Source of the DNA: Lysobacter sp. GX 14042
GTDB lineage: Bacteria > Pseudomonadota > Gammaproteobacteria > Xanthomonadales > Xanthomonadaceae
NCBI RefSeq assembly: GCF_021390425.1
Contig: NZ_JAJUWY010000002.1
Span: 1 to 64,000 of the forward strand
Length of the DNA stretch: 64,000 bases
Direction: 5' to 3'
Part shown: positions 32,838 to 45,306 of the stretch, piece after piece
Position numbering within the stretch: the stretch's first letter is position 1
How the letters are laid out: each line of letters opens with the position of its first letter
The notes under the pieces: model-generated
What the model was told of the DNA's origin: nothing
The model's database searches: none
Seen by the model: the letters and a program-made list of their open reading frames with translations, nothing else
Program-made: the position numbers and the translations under genes

Positions 32838-33512
32838 ATGGAGACCGCCCCGGCTTTGCTGGAACCGGTTGTCTCCGGTGGCCCTGCGCTGCCGGAGGCC
32901 TTCGCCCACGGCGGCGATGACGGGCAGCTGCGGCCCGGGCGCAGGCTCGATGCGGTACGGCTGCTGTCGCTCGATGCCCATGGCCGTGCGCTTGAATGGA
33001 TCGGCTGGCAGCACGCCGCCTGCCTGTACGCCCGCGACGCGGTCGCCTGGACCCTGGGTGATCCCTGCCTGGTGGTGCACGGCGGCACCAACCGCTGGAG
33101 CGGGCAGCGCAGCCACCTCGAGCTCCACCCGATCGTCGCCGGCCGCGGACAGGCCCGCGGCAAGGCGCTGGATCCCTCCCCTTCGCTCAGCAACCCGGCG
33201 CTGTTCGCCCGCGACGCCCACCTGTGCCTGTACTGCGGCAACCGCTTCAACCGTCCGCAGCTGACCCGCGACCACGTGGTTCCGGTCTCGCGTGGCGGGC
33301 AGGACTGCTGGGAGAACGTGGTCAGCGCCTGCTTTTCCTGCAATTCCCGCAAGGGCAGCCGCACCCCGCAACAGGCCGGCATGCCGCTGCTGGCGGTGCC
33401 CTACCGCCCCAGCTGGATCGAGCACCTGATCCTGTCCAACCGCAACATCCTGGCCGACCAGATGGCCTTCCTGAGGGCGCAGCTGCCCCGCAACGCCCGC
33501 ATCGCGGTGTGA
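32838..33512 (+). CDS. HNH endonuclease family protein
   Basis: The 224-residue protein carries a C-terminal HNH domain. CLYCGNRFNRPQLTRDHVVPVSRGG and WENVVSACFSCNSRKGSRTP provide the CxxC zinc pairs and the catalytic His of RDHVVP. The first 120 residues are unassigned. Close relatives of the HNH part are widespread stand-alone bacterial proteins, often near dxs-type housekeeping genes. No partner suggests defence or a mobile element; DNA repair or an unknown role is possible. Confidence 0.87.
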   Translation: METAPALLEPVVSGGPALPEAFAHGGDDGQLRPGRRLDAVRLLSLDAHGRALEWIGWQHAACLYARDAVAWTLGDPCLVVHGGTNRWSGQRSHLELHPIVAGRGQARGKALDPSPSLSNPALFARDAHLCLYCGNRFNRPQLTRDHVVPVSRGGQDCWENVVSACFSCNSRKGSRTPQQAGMPLLAVPYRPSWIEHLILSNRNILADQMAFLRAQLPRNARIAV

Positions 33513-33528
33513 GCGCGACGCAATCGTT

Positions 33529-33556
33529 TGACCGCGGCCACCGGGTCCGCAACACT
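33529..33556 (+). promoter_or_regulatory. Possible promoter of pseudo-receiver gene
   Basis: TTGACC (33529-33534) and AACACT (33551-33556) are 16 bases apart, 29 bases before the chosen ATG. The -10 is weak. Confidence 0.35.
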
Positions 33557-33584
33557 GCCGCGATCACATGAACTGGATCGGCAG

Positions 33585-34682
33585 ATGTCGCTGAAGCTTG
33601 GCCTGACCGGAATGGATCAGGCGACCCGCTCGAAGCTGGAGGCCGTCTTCGCCCAGGCCAACGCGCTGGCCGGCGAGGCCTGGCAGCTGGTGGAGGACGG
33701 TGAGGCCAGCCACGTCGTCGTCGACATGGACAGCATGTACGGGCCGATGAGCTGGCTGCGCCTGCATGGCGACGGCAAGCAGGTGATCGGGCTGACCAGC
33801 GCCCCGCGCACCCAGGCCGATTACCACCTGCCGCAACCGCTCGATGCCGAGCGCCTGGCCGCCGTCCTGCGGCAGATCGCGCCCGTGCCACCGCGTCCGT
33901 CCGGCCTGACCCCGGCGCCGGAAGCCGGTGACCAGCTTCCCGAGGAACAACCCGCGCCGGCCGATGAAGAACAGGCCGCGCCGGGCCACTTCGGCCTTGC
34001 TCCACCGGACACCGGGGAGGCGGGCGACCGTGCCGAGCCGGGCAGCGCCGCGGTCGCCCGCGTGGTCCCGGCCGCAGCCACCATCGAGCCGCCGGCCCCG
34101 GACCCCGCAGTGGAGCCCGGTCCGCCGCGCGCCAGGACCCTCGGCGAATGGCTTGCGGCCGGCGAGCCCGGCCACCGCTTCGCGCTCGGGCACGAAGGCG
34201 TCGAACTGCTGGTCGACCCGGTATCCAGCCAGTACCACGGCCCGGCCTCGCTGAAGCCGCTGTCCGGGCATGTCACCACGCCCCTGATGATCGATGAACT
34301 GGGGCCGGAACCAGCGGACTGGGAGGCCCGCGCCGCAGCGGCCGGGCCGGGCCAGCCGCTCTCGCGCCTGCTGTGGTTCGCGACCCTGCGTGCCGGCGAA
34401 GGCCAGCTGCTGCCCGGCTTCGACCCGCAGGCCCGCTACCAGCTGCTCAAGTGGCCGCAGACCGAACGCGAGTACCCGCGGCATTTCCGCATTGCCACGG
34501 TGATGATGCGCGGACCGGCGCAGTTGCAGGCGATCGCCGATGCCAGCGGGGTGCCGTTGGAGGAAGTGACCGATTTCGTCAATGCCAACCTGGCCACCGG
34601 CTTCGCCCGGCCCGAGCAGCTGGATACCCCGGCCCCGCCGGCCGGGCGCGGCGGCCTGTTCGGTCGGCTGCGCGGGCGCTGA
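33585..34682 (+). CDS. Degenerate receiver-domain protein of unknown function
   Basis: The protein has 365 residues. Residues 1-95 follow a response-regulator receiver fold, but the acidic pair is missing and the place of the conserved lysine holds Gln84 (LPQPL). VVVDMDS (44-50) sits where the phospho-Asp would be. A Pro/Ala/Glu-rich linker (about 95-185) precedes a C-terminal domain with [31 protein letters not shown] and a probable winged helix [21 protein letters not shown]. No DNA-binding or enzyme motif is certain. It lies just upstream of dxs on the same strand. Confidence 0.72.
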   Translation: MSLKLGLTGMDQATRSKLEAVFAQANALAGEAWQLVEDGEASHVVVDMDSMYGPMSWLRLHGDGKQVIGLTSAPRTQADYHLPQPLDAERLAAVLRQIAPVPPRPSGLTPAPEAGDQLPEEQPAPADEEQAAPGHFGLAPPDTGEAGDRAEPGSAAVARVVPAAATIEPPAPDPAVEPGPPRARTLGEWLAAGEPGHRFALGHEGVELLVDPVSSQYHGPASLKPLSGHVTTPLMIDELGPEPADWEARAAAAGPGQPLSRLLWFATLRAGEGQLLPGFDPQARYQLLKWPQTEREYPRHFRIATVMMRGPAQLQAIADASGVPLEEVTDFVNANLATGFARPEQLDTPAPPAGRGGLFGRLRGR

Positions 34683-34746
34683 CCACGCCTTGCCGACCCT
34701 GGGCGGCGGCGGGACAATGTCCTACTTGCCGTCCGGTTCCGTATTG

Positions 34747-36666
34747 ATGATCGATCCGCAACGCTATCCCCGCCTCTCCCGCATCCAGGTCCCCTCGGAC
34801 CTGCGCGAGTTCCCGGCCGGGGAGCTTCCGGCGATCGCCGACGAGCTGCGTTCCTACCTGATCGAGCAGGTCGCCCAGTCCGGCGGGCACTTCGGTGCCG
34901 GCCTCGGGGTGATCGAGCTGACGGTCGCCCTGCACTGGCTGTACCAGACCCCCGACGACCGCCTGGTCTGGGACGTCGGCCACCAGACCTACCCGCACAA
35001 GATCCTCACCGGGCGCCGCGACGCCATCCACACGGTCAAGCAGAAGGACGGCGTCGCGCCGTTCCCCAAGCGCGACGAGTCCGAGTACGACACCTTCGGC
35101 GTCGGCCACAGCTCCACCAGCATTTCCGCCGCGCTGGGCATGGCGCTGGCGCTGCAGGCCGCGGGCGACCCGCGCAAGGTGGTCGCGGTGATCGGCGACG
35201 GGGCGATGACCGCCGGCATGGCCTTCGAGGCACTGGCGCACGGCGGCGGCCTGGGCGAGGAGCCCGGGCGTGCCGAGCCCGACCTGCTGGTGATCCTCAA
35301 CGACAACCAGATGTCGATCTCCGAGAACGTCGGCGGGGTCACCCGCATGCTCGGCCGGCTGTCCGGAAGCCGCACGCTCAACGCCATCCGCGAGGGCGGC
35401 AAGAAGCTGCTGGGCGACAAGCACGGCGCCCCGGCGCGCTTCGTCAAGCGCTGGGAGGAGCAGTGGAAGGGCATGTTCGTGCCTTCCAGCATGTTCGAGG
35501 AACTGGGCTTCCACTACACCGGCCCGATCGACGGCCACGACATGGACGCGCTGGTCTCCACCCTGGGCACCCTGAGGGAGCTGAAGGGTCCGCAGCTGCT
35601 GCACATCATCACCACCAAGGGCAAGGGTTACGAACTCGCCGAAGGCGACCAGATCGGCTACCACGCGGTCAGCCCGTTCGACCCGGTCCGCGGCATGGTC
35701 AGCAAGCCGGGGGCGAAGAAGCCCGCCTACACCGACGTGTTCGGGGACTGGCTGTGCGACATGGCCGCCGCCGAGCCGCGACTGATGGGCATCACCCCGG
35801 CGATGCGCGAAGGCTCCGGGCTGGTGCGCTTCAGCCGGGAGTTCCCGGAGCGCTACTTCGACGTGGCGATCGCCGAGCAGCACGCGGTCACCCTGGCCGC
35901 CGGCATGGCCTGCGAGGGCGCCAAGCCGGTGGTCGCGATCTATTCGACCTTCCTGCAGCGCGCCTATGACCAACTGGTGCACGACGTCGCCATCCAGGAC
36001 CTGGACGTGCTGTTCGCGATCGACCGCGGCGGCGTGGTCGGCCCGGACGGCGCGACCCATGCCGGCAACCTGGACCTGAGCTACCTGCGCTGCGTGCCGA
36101 ACATGGTGGTCATGGCACCCGGCGACGAGGCCGAGTGTCGCAGGATGCTCTCGACCGGCTTCCAGCACCCGGGGCCGGCAGCAGTGCGCTACCCGCGGGG
36201 CACCGGCCCCGGCGTGACCCTGGAGGCGGGGCTGGATACCCTGCCGATCGGCAGGGGCGAGCTGCGCCAGCGAGGCTCCGGCATCGCCCTGCTCGCGTTC
36301 GGCGCCCCCCTGGCCGCGGCCGAGCAGGTCGCCGCCGAACTGGGGCTGTCGATCGCCAACATGCGCTTCGTCAAGCCGCTGGACCGGGAGCTGGTGCTGG
36401 AGTTGGCGCGCAGCCACGACGCCCTGGTGACCCTGGAGGACAACGTGGTCGCCGGCGGCGCCGGCTCCGGCGTGGCCGAGTTGCTGGCCGCCGAGGGCAT
36501 TTGCCTGCCGATCCTCCACTTGGGCCTGCCCGATGCCTTCCAGCACCACGGCAGCCGCGAGCAGCTGCTGGCCGAAGCGGGGCTGGACGCCGACGGGATC
36601 CGCGGCTCGATCCTGGCGCGCTGGCCCACCGCGGGCCAGCCGGTGCGGGCAGGCGCCGCATCCTGA
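34747..36666 (+). CDS. dxs: 1-deoxy-D-xylulose-5-phosphate synthase
   Basis: Dxs condenses pyruvate and glyceraldehyde 3-phosphate, the first step of the MEP isoprenoid pathway, and feeds thiamine and pyridoxal synthesis. The TPP site reads [16 protein letters not shown] then [15 protein letters not shown]. Other motifs are [18 protein letters not shown] and the transketolase-type [18 protein letters not shown]. Start MIDPQ (ATG 34747) matches the usual Xanthomonas beginning; an in-frame ATG lies ten codons upstream. At 639 residues it is complete. Confidence 0.96.
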   Translation: MIDPQRYPRLSRIQVPSDLREFPAGELPAIADELRSYLIEQVAQSGGHFGAGLGVIELTVALHWLYQTPDDRLVWDVGHQTYPHKILTGRRDAIHTVKQKDGVAPFPKRDESEYDTFGVGHSSTSISAALGMALALQAAGDPRKVVAVIGDGAMTAGMAFEALAHGGGLGEEPGRAEPDLLVILNDNQMSISENVGGVTRMLGRLSGSRTLNAIREGGKKLLGDKHGAPARFVKRWEEQWKGMFVPSSMFEELGFHYTGPIDGHDMDALVSTLGTLRELKGPQLLHIITTKGKGYELAEGDQIGYHAVSPFDPVRGMVSKPGAKKPAYTDVFGDWLCDMAAAEPRLMGITPAMREGSGLVRFSREFPERYFDVAIAEQHAVTLAAGMACEGAKPVVAIYSTFLQRAYDQLVHDVAIQDLDVLFAIDRGGVVGPDGATHAGNLDLSYLRCVPNMVVMAPGDEAECRRMLSTGFQHPGPAAVRYPRGTGPGVTLEAGLDTLPIGRGELRQRGSGIALLAFGAPLAAAEQVAAELGLSIANMRFVKPLDRELVLELARSHDALVTLEDNVVAGGAGSGVAELLAAEGICLPILHLGLPDAFQHHGSREQLLAEAGLDADGIRGSILARWPTAGQPVRAGAAS

Positions 36667-36678
36667 TACCGGGACATG

Positions 36679-36704
36679 AAAAAGGGGCCGCAAGGCCCCT
36701 TTTT
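36679..36704. terminator. Bidirectional terminator between dxs and tRNA-Pro
   Basis: AAAAAGGGGCC (36679-36689) pairs perfectly with GGCCCCTTTTT (36694-36704) around GCAA. With A- and T-runs on both arms it can serve dxs on the plus strand and tRNA-Pro on the minus strand. Confidence 0.95.
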
Positions 36705-36748
36705 GCATCCGCGCCTGCATCTGCGCGCATCCATCCGCGTGATCGTGT

Positions 36749-36825
36749 TGGTCGGGGTGGCCGGATTCGAACCGACGACCACTTGTCCCCCAGACAAGTG
36801 CGCTACCAGGCTGCGCTACACCCCG
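36749..36825 (-). tRNA. tRNA-Pro (GGG)
   Basis: A full cloverleaf of 77 bases on the minus strand: acceptor CGGGGTG/CACCCCG, D arm with GCGC...GCGC, anticodon stem CTTGT/ACAAG with loop CTGGGGG (anticodon GGG), T arm with TTCGAAT, discriminator A and encoded CCA. It is downstream of the merR-type gene, so it is probably co-transcribed with the ihfA operon. Confidence 0.97.
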
Positions 36826-36865
36826 AACGATCCTGCCCGCCTCGCGGCGGCCGGCAAGTATACCG

Positions 36866-37222
36866 CTATCGCCGCAGCAACTGCAGCACTTCCTCCAGTT
36901 CCATGCGCACCTGGCGCACGATCTGCGAACTGAGCGCGGACTCGTCGCGCCCGGCGTCGCCCTCCAGCCGCAGCCGGGCACCACCGATGGTGTAGCCCTG
37001 CTCGTACAGCAGGCCGCGGATCTGGCGCACCATCAGCACCTCGTGGCGCTGGTAGTAGCGGCGGTTGCCCCGGCGCTTGACCGGGTTGAGCATCGGGAAC
37101 TCGGTTTCCCAGTAACGCAGCACGTGCGGCTTGACGTCGCACAGCTCGCTGACCTCGCCGATGGTGAAGTAGCGTTTGGCCGGTATCGGCGGAAGCTCGC
37201 GGTTGCTGCCCGGATCAAGCAT
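36866..37222 (-). CDS. MerR family transcriptional regulator
   Basis: This 118-residue regulator has an N-terminal winged helix-turn-helix ([29 protein letters not shown] about 16-40) and the wing segment [30 protein letters not shown]. The short C-terminal part has no effector-binding cysteines. ATG 37222 is chosen because GGAG lies eight bases upstream; the GTG four codons earlier overlaps that site. It overlaps the ihfA stop by eight bases, a linkage conserved in gammaproteobacteria, where its target is unknown. Confidence 0.9.
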   Translation of the reverse strand: MLDPGSNRELPPIPAKRYFTIGEVSELCDVKPHVLRYWETEFPMLNPVKRRGNRRYYQRHEVLMVRQIRGLLYEQGYTIGGARLRLEGDAGRDESALSSQIVRQVRMELEEVLQLLRR

Positions 37223-37517
37223 GTTCGGCTCCACTGTACGCCTCGACGCGCTCCTTGAGCTTCTGCCCCGGGCGGAAGGTGACCACCGTGCGGGCGGAGA
37301 TCGGGATCTCCTCGCCGGTCTTCGGGTTGCGCCCGGGACGCTGGTTCTTGCGCCGCAGGTCGAAGTTGCCGAAGCCCGACAGCTTCACCTGCCGGCCGCC
37401 CTCGAGCGCGCCACGGAGCGAGTCGAAGAACGCGTCGACGAACTCCTTCGCCTCGCGCTTGTTCAGGCCGACTTCGTCGAACAGACGCTCGGCCATCTCC
37501 GCCTTGGTCAACGCCAT
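37215..37517 (-). CDS. ihfA: Integration host factor subunit alpha
   Basis: This is one half of the IHF heterodimer, a sequence-specific DNA-bending protein. It is 100 residues long, with [22 protein letters not shown] at the N-terminus, the DNA-binding arm [28 protein letters not shown] signature ([17 protein letters not shown]) around residues 50-66 and a basic C-terminus. Its place after pheT is the standard order. Confidence 0.96.
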   Translation of the reverse strand: MALTKAEMAERLFDEVGLNKREAKEFVDAFFDSLRGALEGGRQVKLSGFGNFDLRRKNQRPGRNPKTGEEIPISARTVVTFRPGQKLKERVEAYSGAEHA

Positions 37518-37545
37518 CGTGTCACCTTCGTACTGCAGGCGGGTC

Positions 37546-39933
37546 TCAGCCGCGGATCACCGCGCCATGGTCGCGCTCCAGCGCCGCGCTCACCGCCGCG
37601 ACGGCCGCGTCGACCTCGCGGTCCGTCAGCGTGCGCGATTCCTCCTGCAGAATCAAGCCCATAGCAAGACTCTTGAATCCCGATTCCACACCCTTGCCCT
37701 GGTACCGGTCGAACAGCACCAGGTCCCGCAGGACCGGGCCGGCGGCGGCGCGGATGCTGGCCTCGACCGCGGCCCAGGACACCTGCGCGGGCAGTACGAA
37801 CGCCAGGTCGCGGCGCACCGACGGCTGGCGCGAGAGGGCGCCGGCACGCGGCAATGCGCGCGCCAGGAGTGGCTCCAGGTCCAACTCGAAGGCCACCACC
37901 CGGGTGTCGACCTCCATCGCCTCCAGCAGGCGCGGGTGCAACTCGCCGATCCAGCCGACCGGCTGCCCGCCGCCGGCCAGCAACACGTCGGCCGAGCGTC
38001 CGGGGTGGGCCCAGGCGGGTGCCGAGGGACGGAACGCCAGGCCGACGCGCGACAGCGCTGCAAGGCTCTCCAGGTCGCCCTTGAGGTCGTGGAAGCCGAT
38101 CGGGCGCGAGGGCTCGCCCCACTGCTCGGCGCCGGCGTCGCCGCTGGCGGCGGCGGCCACCCGCAGGCACTCGACCGGCGCCCCGCCTTCCATCGCCGGG
38201 GCGCTGAACACGTTGCCCAGCTCGAACAGCCGTACCCGCGACTGCTGGCGCGCGGTGTTGCGCCCCAGTGCCGATACCAGGCCCGGCAGCAGCATCGTGC
38301 GCATCACGGCCAGCTCGGCGCTGAGCGGGTTGAGCAGCGGCACCGCCTGGCCGTCCGCCTGCCAGCGCGCCAGCAGCCCGGCCTCGACGAAGGCGTAGCT
38401 GATCGCCTCCAGGAAGCCGCGGCTGGCCAGGTGGCGGCGCGCGTCGGCCTCGTCCACCCGCTCCTCGGCCGGCACGCGCAGCACGGCGGCCCCGCGCGGC
38501 AGGGTGGCCGGTACGCGGTCGTAGCCGTGGATGCGGGCGACCTCCTCGATGAGGTCCTCCTCCAGCGCGATGTCGAAACGCCGGCTCGGCGCGGTGACCC
38601 GCCAGCCGTCGTCCAGCGCTTCGACGTGCATGTCCAGCGCGCGCAGGATCCGCTCGACTTCGGTGTCGGCAACCTGCAGGCCCAGCACCCGGGCCAGTCG
38701 CCCGCGGCGCAGCAGGATCGGCGCATTGCGTGGCAGCCGGTCGGCCAGGGCCGCCTCGGCCACCGGGCCGGCCGTGCCCCCGGCAGCGTCCAGGATCAGC
38801 CGGGTGGCGTACTCGAGCGCGGTGCGCGGCAGCTCCGGATCCACCCCGCGCTCGAAGCGGTGGGCGGCATCGGTGTGCAGGCCGAGCCTGCGGCTGCGCC
38901 CGATCACCGCGGCCGGGGCGAAGTGCGCCGCCTCCAGGAAGACGTTGCGGGTCGCCTCGGTCACCCGCGTGTCCAGCCCGCCCATGATCCCGGCCAGCGC
39001 GACTGGCCGGTCGCCATCGGTCACCAGCAGGAAGTCGTCGTCGAGCTTCGCCTGGCGGCCGTCCAGCAGGGCCAGCGACTCACCTGCGCGGGCGCGGCGG
39101 ACGCCGACCGGACCTGCCAGCGTGTCGCGATCGAAGGCGTGCATCGGCTGGCCGAGCTCGAGCATCACGTACTGGGTCACGTCGACCAGCAGGCTGACCG
39201 GGCGGACGCCGCTGCGGCGCAGGCGTTCGGCGATCCACCACGGCGTCGGCGCCGAGGCGTCCACGCCCTCGATCACCCGGCCGCAGTAGCGCGGCGCATC
39301 GGCGCCCGCGGACAGCTCGATCGGCAGCCGGGCTTCGCTGCCGGCCGGCACCGGCGCCACCGCGAACGGTGCGACCTCGCAGCCGGACGCGGCCGCCACG
39401 TCGAAGGCGATCCCGCGCACGCTGAAACAGTCCGCGCGGTTGGGGGTCAGCTTGATCTCGATCGTCGCGTCGGGCAGGCCCAGCAGCTCGGCCATCGGCT
39501 GGCCCACCGTAGCGTCGGCCGGCAGCTCCAGCAGGCCGGCGGCGTCGGAATCGGTCCCCAGTTCCCTGGCCGAGCACAGCATGCCGAACGATTCCACGCC
39601 CCGCAGCTTCGCCGCCGCGAGCTTCATCCCGCCCGGCAGCACCGCCCCGACCCGTGCCAGCGGTGCCTTGAGCCCGACGCGCGCGTTGGGCGCACCGCAG
39701 ACGATCTGCACCGGCGCGCCGTCGCCGGCGTCGACCTGGCACACCTGCAGCCGGTCGGCCTCCGGGTGCCTGGTGGCGCTGAGGATCTCGGCCACCACCA
39801 CGCCGTCCAGCCCGTCGCCCAGCGGCGTGACCTCCTCCACCTCCAGGCCGATCGCGGTCAGGGTGTCGACCAGTTCGGCCCGGCTCGCGCGGGTCGCCAC
39901 GTGCCGGCGCAGCCAGTTCTCGGGGAATTTCAT
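37546..39933 (-). CDS. pheT: Phenylalanine-tRNA ligase beta subunit
   Basis: The beta subunit of PheRS contains the tRNA-binding EMAP-like domain (about 40-150), the B3/B4 editing domain, B5 and the C-terminal anticodon-binding FDX-ACB domain. [12 protein letters not shown] at the N-terminus matches the common MKFSExWLR start; ATG 39933 is chosen because residues upstream run antisense to pheS. At 795 residues it is complete. It lies 16 bases after pheS and precedes ihfA. Confidence 0.96.
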   Translation of the reverse strand: MKFPENWLRRHVATRASRAELVDTLTAIGLEVEEVTPLGDGLDGVVVAEILSATRHPEADRLQVCQVDAGDGAPVQIVCGAPNARVGLKAPLARVGAVLPGGMKLAAAKLRGVESFGMLCSARELGTDSDAAGLLELPADATVGQPMAELLGLPDATIEIKLTPNRADCFSVRGIAFDVAAASGCEVAPFAVAPVPAGSEARLPIELSAGADAPRYCGRVIEGVDASAPTPWWIAERLRRSGVRPVSLLVDVTQYVMLELGQPMHAFDRDTLAGPVGVRRARAGESLALLDGRQAKLDDDFLLVTDGDRPVALAGIMGGLDTRVTEATRNVFLEAAHFAPAAVIGRSRRLGLHTDAAHRFERGVDPELPRTALEYATRLILDAAGGTAGPVAEAALADRLPRNAPILLRRGRLARVLGLQVADTEVERILRALDMHVEALDDGWRVTAPSRRFDIALEEDLIEEVARIHGYDRVPATLPRGAAVLRVPAEERVDEADARRHLASRGFLEAISYAFVEAGLLARWQADGQAVPLLNPLSAELAVMRTMLLPGLVSALGRNTARQQSRVRLFELGNVFSAPAMEGGAPVECLRVAAAASGDAGAEQWGEPSRPIGFHDLKGDLESLAALSRVGLAFRPSAPAWAHPGRSADVLLAGGGQPVGWIGELHPRLLEAMEVDTRVVAFELDLEPLLARALPRAGALSRQPSVRRDLAFVLPAQVSWAAVEASIRAAAGPVLRDLVLFDRYQGKGVESGFKSLAMGLILQEESRTLTDREVDAAVAAVSAALERDHGAVIRG

Positions 39934-39949
39934 CGCGTGCCCTCCTGCC

Positions 39950-41455
<1,506 letters not shown>

Positions 41456-41653
41456 TCAGGCGTACGGCAGCATGCGGTTCAAACGGCCGGCATCCTCGGC
41501 GCGGACGTGGTTCGTCTGCCGCAGGTTGCGCTTCCGCTTGGTCGCCTTCTTGGTGAGGATGTGGCTGCGGTTGGCGTGGCCGGCCTTGAACTTGCCGGAC
41601 GCGGTCTTGCGGAATCGCTTGGCCGCACCGCGATGGGTCTTGATCTTGGGCAT
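41456..41653 (-). CDS. rpmI: 50S ribosomal protein L35
   Basis: This 65-residue basic ribosomal protein starts with [20 protein letters not shown] and carries [16 protein letters not shown]. Start ATG 41653. It lies between infC and rplT as in E. coli. The 220 bases separating it from infC hold a hairpin that may end or slow transcription. Confidence 0.98.
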   Translation of the reverse strand: MPKIKTHRGAAKRFRKTASGKFKAGHANRSHILTKKATKRKRNLRQTNHVRAEDAGRLNRMLPYA

Positions 41654-41805
41654 TGCGGATGTCCTTTCGGTTTCTGTCACTGGCCTGGGCGGTGGCTGGG
41701 CCACGCTTTCCGTCCTGCCCCGACCGGTCATGCGCCACGCGCCACGCCGGACGGCGGGACGCGGGACGTGTCCGTATGTGCTTAACGTGTCGCTTAAAAC
41801 GGCGA

Positions 41806-41822
41806 CCCCGGCAAAACCGGGG
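41806..41822 (-). terminator. Hairpin in the infC-rpmI gap
   Basis: On the minus strand CCCCGG-TTTTG-CCGGGG is followed eight bases later by TTTTAA. It lies in a 220-base gap between infC and rpmI, where E. coli has the L20-controlled leader. It may be a partial terminator or part of such a leader; no L20 site was recognised with certainty. Confidence 0.5.
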
Positions 41823-41873
41823 CCGCCCAGTATGGCAACAAACCGGCAGCCGCGCAACGGCGGCCGGCGCGGC

Positions 41874-42395
41874 CTACTTCTTCTTCGGCGCGATCATCAT
41901 CACCATCTGCCGGCCCTCGAAGCGCGGCCGGGACTCGATGACGATGTCCTCGCCCAGGTCCTTCTCGATCCGCTCGGCCATCTCGCGGCCCAGCTCCTGG
42001 TGGCGCATCTCGCGGCCACGGAAGCGGATGTTGACCTTGATCTTGTCCCCTTCGTCCAGGAACTCGCGCATCTTGCGCATCTTGATCGCGTAGTCGCCCG
42101 AGTCGGTGACCGGGCGGAACTTCACTTCCTTGATCTCGACCTGCTTCTGCTTCTTCTTGGCCGCGTTGGCCTTCTTCTGCAGGTCGAACATGTACTTGCC
42201 GAAGTCCATGATCCGGCAGACCGGCGGGTCGCCATGCGGCTGGATCTCGACCAGGTCGAGGCCCTGCTCCTGGGCGGCCGCAAGTGCCTCGTCGCGCGTG
42301 AGCACGCCAAGCATCTCGCCTTCGCTGTCGATCACGCGGACCCGGGGGACACGGATCTCCTGGTTCCTGCGGTTGCGCTTGTCGGGGGTGCTGAT
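41874..42395 (-). CDS. infC: Translation initiation factor IF-3 (ATC start)
   Basis: IF-3 keeps ribosomal subunits apart and proofreads start codons. [25 protein letters not shown] opens the N domain, [15 protein letters not shown] and [12 protein letters not shown] follow. The chosen start is ATC (reading [11 protein letters not shown]), with GGAG eight bases upstream; this matches family length (173 residues) and the known non-AUG starts of infC. An ATG 11 codons upstream exists but has no ribosome site. Rare starts let IF-3 limit its own synthesis. Confidence 0.9.
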   Translation of the reverse strand: MSTPDKRNRRNQEIRVPRVRVIDSEGEMLGVLTRDEALAAAQEQGLDLVEIQPHGDPPVCRIMDFGKYMFDLQKKANAAKKKQKQVEIKEVKFRPVTDSGDYAIKMRKMREFLDEGDKIKVNIRFRGREMRHQELGREMAERIEKDLGEDIVIESRPRFEGRQMVMMIAPKKK

Positions 42396-42458
42396 GTTGC
42401 AATCTCCGTTGGGGGTCGAACCGGCCATTCGGCCGGGCAGTCACTGCGCCAGCGTGCT

Positions 42459-44363
42459 TCAGTGCACGTCCTCGTTGCGTAGACGCTCGGCGAACTCGGC
42501 GACGGTCATCGATCCCAGGTCCTCCCCTTCACGGCTACGCACCGCGACCTGGCCGTTCTCCTTCTCGCGGTCACCGACGACGAGCAGGTACGGCACGCGC
42601 TGCAGCGTGTGCTCGCGGATCTTATAGCCGATCTTTTCGTTGCGCAAATCCGCCTCGACCCGGAAGCCTTGGGCCGCAAGGGTTTGCCGCGCCTCCCGCA
42701 CCGCATCGGCCTGGGCATCGGTGATGTTCATCACCACTGCCTGCACCGGCGCCAGCCAGGCCGGGAAGCGGCCCTCGTGGTGCTCGATCAGGATGCCGAT
42801 GAAGCGCTCCATCGAGCCGACGATGGCGCGGTGCAACATGACCGGGTGGCGGCGCTGGCTGCCCTCGTCGATGTACTCCGCGCCGAGCCGGCCGGGCATC
42901 ATGAAGTCGACCTGCATGGTTCCCAGCTGCCAGGTGCGGCCGATCGCATCACGCAGGTGGTACTCGATCTTGGGGCCGTAGAAGGCACCCTCGCCCGGCA
43001 GCTCCTCCCACTCCACGCCGGCGGCGCGCAGGGCCGCGCGCAGGGCCGCCTCGGCCTTGTCCCAGGTGGCGTCGTCACCCAGCCGCGGCTCGGGGCGCAG
43101 GGCCAGCTTGACCTGCACGTCGGTGAAGCCGAAATCGGCATAGACCTTCATCGCCTGGGCGTGGAAGGCGGTGACCTCGGCCTCGATCTGCCCCTCGGTG
43201 CAGAACACGTGGCCGTCGTCCTGGGTGAAGCCGCGCACGCGCAGGATCCCGTGCAGCGCGCCGGAGGGCTCGTTGCGGTGGCAGGCACCGAACTCGCCGT
43301 AGCGGATCGGCAGGTCGCGGTAGCTGTGCAGGCCGTGGTTGAACACCTGCACGTGGCCCGGGCAGTTCATCGGCTTGAGCGCGTAGGTGCGCTTTTCCGA
43401 CTCGGTGAAGAACATGTTCTCCTTGTAGTTGTCCCAGTGGCCGGACTTCTGCCACAGCGAGACATCCAGGATCTGCGGGCAGCGCACTTCCTGGTAGCCG
43501 GAGTCGCGGTAGACGCCGCGCATGTACTGCTCGACCACCTGCCAGACCGCCCAGCCCTTCGGATGCCAGAACACCAGTCCGGGGGCTTCCTCCTGCAGGT
43601 GGAACAGGTCCTGGGCACGGCCGATGCGGCGGTGGTCGCGCTTCTCCGCCTCCTCCATGCGCTGGATGTAGGCCTTGAGCTGCTTGCTGTCGGCCCAGGC
43701 GGTGCCGTAGATGCGCTGCAGCTGCTCGTTCTTCGCATCGCCGCGCCAGTAGGCGCCGGAGATGCGCAGCAGCTTGAATGCCTTCAGGAACCGCGTGTTG
43801 GGCACATGCGGGCCACGGCACATGTCGAGGTATTCCTGGTGGTGGTACAGGCCCATGGCCGTGACCTCCGGGCCCATGTCCTCGATCAGGCGCAGCTTGT
43901 AGTCCTCTCCGCGCGCGCTGAAGGCCTCGACGACCTCCTCGCGCGGGGTCATGCGCTTGATCACGTCGTACTCGGTGTCGATCAGCTCGCGCATGCGCTG
44001 CTCGATGGCGGCCATGTCGTCGGGCGTGAACGGCTGCTCGCGCCAGACGTCGTAGTAGAAGCCGTCCTCGATCACCGGGCCGATCACCATCTTCGCGTCG
44101 GGATAGAGCTGCTTGACCGCGTGCCCGACCAGGTGGGCGCAGGAATGGCGGATGATCTCCACCCCTTCCGGGTCCTTCGGGGTGAGGATCTGCAGGCTGG
44201 CGTCGTGGTCGATGAGGTCGCAGGCGTCGACCTGGCGACCGTCGACCTTGCCGGCCACGGTGGCCTTGGCCAAGCCCGGGCCGATCGACTGCGCGACCTG
44301 CATGACGGTAACGGGGGCGTCGAACTCGCGGCGGCTGCCGTCGGGGAGCGTGATCGTGATCAT
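42459..44363 (-). CDS. thrS: Threonine-tRNA ligase
   Basis: ThrRS charges tRNA-Thr. It has the TGS domain (residues 1-60), the editing domain with [16 protein letters not shown] and the [10 protein letters not shown] zinc-linked motif, the class II core (motif 2 [30 protein letters not shown], shown in part) and the C-terminal anticodon domain. ATG 44363 gives 634 residues, starting [10 protein letters not shown]. It leads the conserved run to ihfA. The T3SS locus begins immediately upstream of it. Confidence 0.96.
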   Translation of the reverse strand: MITITLPDGSRREFDAPVTVMQVAQSIGPGLAKATVAGKVDGRQVDACDLIDHDASLQILTPKDPEGVEIIRHSCAHLVGHAVKQLYPDAKMVIGPVIEDGFYYDVWREQPFTPDDMAAIEQRMRELIDTEYDVIKRMTPREEVVEAFSARGEDYKLRLIEDMGPEVTAMGLYHHQEYLDMCRGPHVPNTRFLKAFKLLRISGAYWRGDAKNEQLQRIYGTAWADSKQLKAYIQRMEEAEKRDHRRIGRAQDLFHLQEEAPGLVFWHPKGWAVWQVVEQYMRGVYRDSGYQEVRCPQILDVSLWQKSGHWDNYKENMFFTESEKRTYALKPMNCPGHVQVFNHGLHSYRDLPIRYGEFGACHRNEPSGALHGILRVRGFTQDDGHVFCTEGQIEAEVTAFHAQAMKVYADFGFTDVQVKLALRPEPRLGDDATWDKAEAALRAALRAAGVEWEELPGEGAFYGPKIEYHLRDAIGRTWQLGTMQVDFMMPGRLGAEYIDEGSQRRHPVMLHRAIVGSMERFIGILIEHHEGRFPAWLAPVQAVVMNITDAQADAVREARQTLAAQGFRVEADLRNEKIGYKIREHTLQRVPYLLVVGDREKENGQVAVRSREGEDLGSMTVAEFAERLRNEDVH

Positions 44364-44408
44364 GGGAATGGGCGTGTCTGGATCGTGCGGGCCGGTGCCG
44401 CGGGCGTG

Positions 44409-44432
44409 AAAAAGGCGCCGCGCGGGCGCCTT
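44409..44432 (-). terminator. Terminator between T3SS locus and thrS
   Basis: On the minus strand GGCGCC (44430-44425) pairs with GGCGCC (44419-44414), flanked by AA and followed by TTTTTC. It ends left-reading transcription from the T3SS edge genes 46 bases before the thrS start. A thrS leader role is less likely but possible. Confidence 0.8.
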
Positions 44433-44512
44433 GCCGGGTGGCCGAAAGGGCGGTTCCAACCCCGGATGGTTGGGGAGCCGGCGCATCAAGTCAAACATTT
44501 CCGGGCGGCCGG

Positions 44513-45217
44513 CTACAGGTCGCGCACCACCCAGGCGCCCGGCGGCGGGGTGGCGGCATCTCCGCCCGCGGCAAGCGCGGCCTCGGCGACCTCCTCCGGG
44601 GACAGCCCCGCGCCCCAGGCCCCGGCAATCGCCGCGAGCCGGTCGCGGGTGGTCCGGGTATAGGCGCCTTCCATCTCGCTCTGTGCATCCACGGCAAGTT
44701 TCTGCGGATACAGGGTGCGCGCATCCTCGCTGTGGTTGAGCAAGGCGATCAGCCGCGCCAGCGCGGTACGGAACGCCTCGGCGCCCAGCGGCTGGCGCTG
44801 GGTGCGTTGCAGGTGCCACACGGTCAGGTACTCCACCGGGCCGAGCAGCCGCTGCGGGGTCGCGCCGAAGAACTGCCCCGAGAGTGCGCTGGCCGCCACC
44901 GGCTGGCGGCTGTCGGGCAGTCGCGTCGCCCCCCAGGAGCTCAGCGCCCCGCCGGGCAGGTCCATCCTGCGCAGGGCGGTGCCGAAGGTTTCGGCCAGCA
45001 CCCGGTGGGCGCGGCTGTCGTCGCTTTCGGCCACCACCCCGAGGATCCGGATGAACAACGGGTACTGGTCCTCGCCCAGGCGCCGTGCCAAGCGCTTGAG
45101 GACGGTCAGCCGGTACTCGGGGTCGGAATGCGCGGCCAGCGCCGAGACCAGGCGCGAGGCGGCCGCGCGCAGAGCGTGCGCGGAAGGGAGGGTGTCGGGA
45201 TGCGCGGGGGCTTGCAT
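44513..45217 (-). CDS. Unassigned helical protein at T3SS left edge
   Basis: The 234-residue protein is soluble and mostly helical, with no signal peptide or membrane segment. Segments such as [29 protein letters not shown] and [21 protein letters not shown] look conserved in style, but no family was recognised. GGAG sits five bases before the ATG, and codon use is normal for this genome. It follows the small gene at 45307-45633 and ends at the terminator before thrS, so it probably belongs to the secretion locus, perhaps as a regulator, chaperone or gatekeeper; this is a guess. Confidence 0.7.
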   Translation of the reverse strand: MQAPAHPDTLPSAHALRAAASRLVSALAAHSDPEYRLTVLKRLARRLGEDQYPLFIRILGVVAESDDSRAHRVLAETFGTALRRMDLPGGALSSWGATRLPDSRQPVAASALSGQFFGATPQRLLGPVEYLTVWHLQRTQRQPLGAEAFRTALARLIALLNHSEDARTLYPQKLAVDAQSEMEGAYTRTTRDRLAAIAGAWGAGLSPEEVAEAALAAGGDAATPPPGAWVVRDL

Positions 45218-45306
45218 CAGGGCTCCGGCAGGCCGGCAGCGGGCGCGAGGTGGAAGGATCCCATGCTAGCCCAGGCGGCCGTGGCGGGCCGGTCGCTGCG
45301 ATGCGG

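Noticed and set aside
30507..33425. A 972-codon open frame on the minus strand, opposite the lipoprotein, acyl-CoA dehydrogenase and HNH genes
   Set aside because: It is antisense to three recognisable genes; long frames arise by chance in DNA this GC-rich. Its protein is His/Val/Gly/Arg-rich without any domain.
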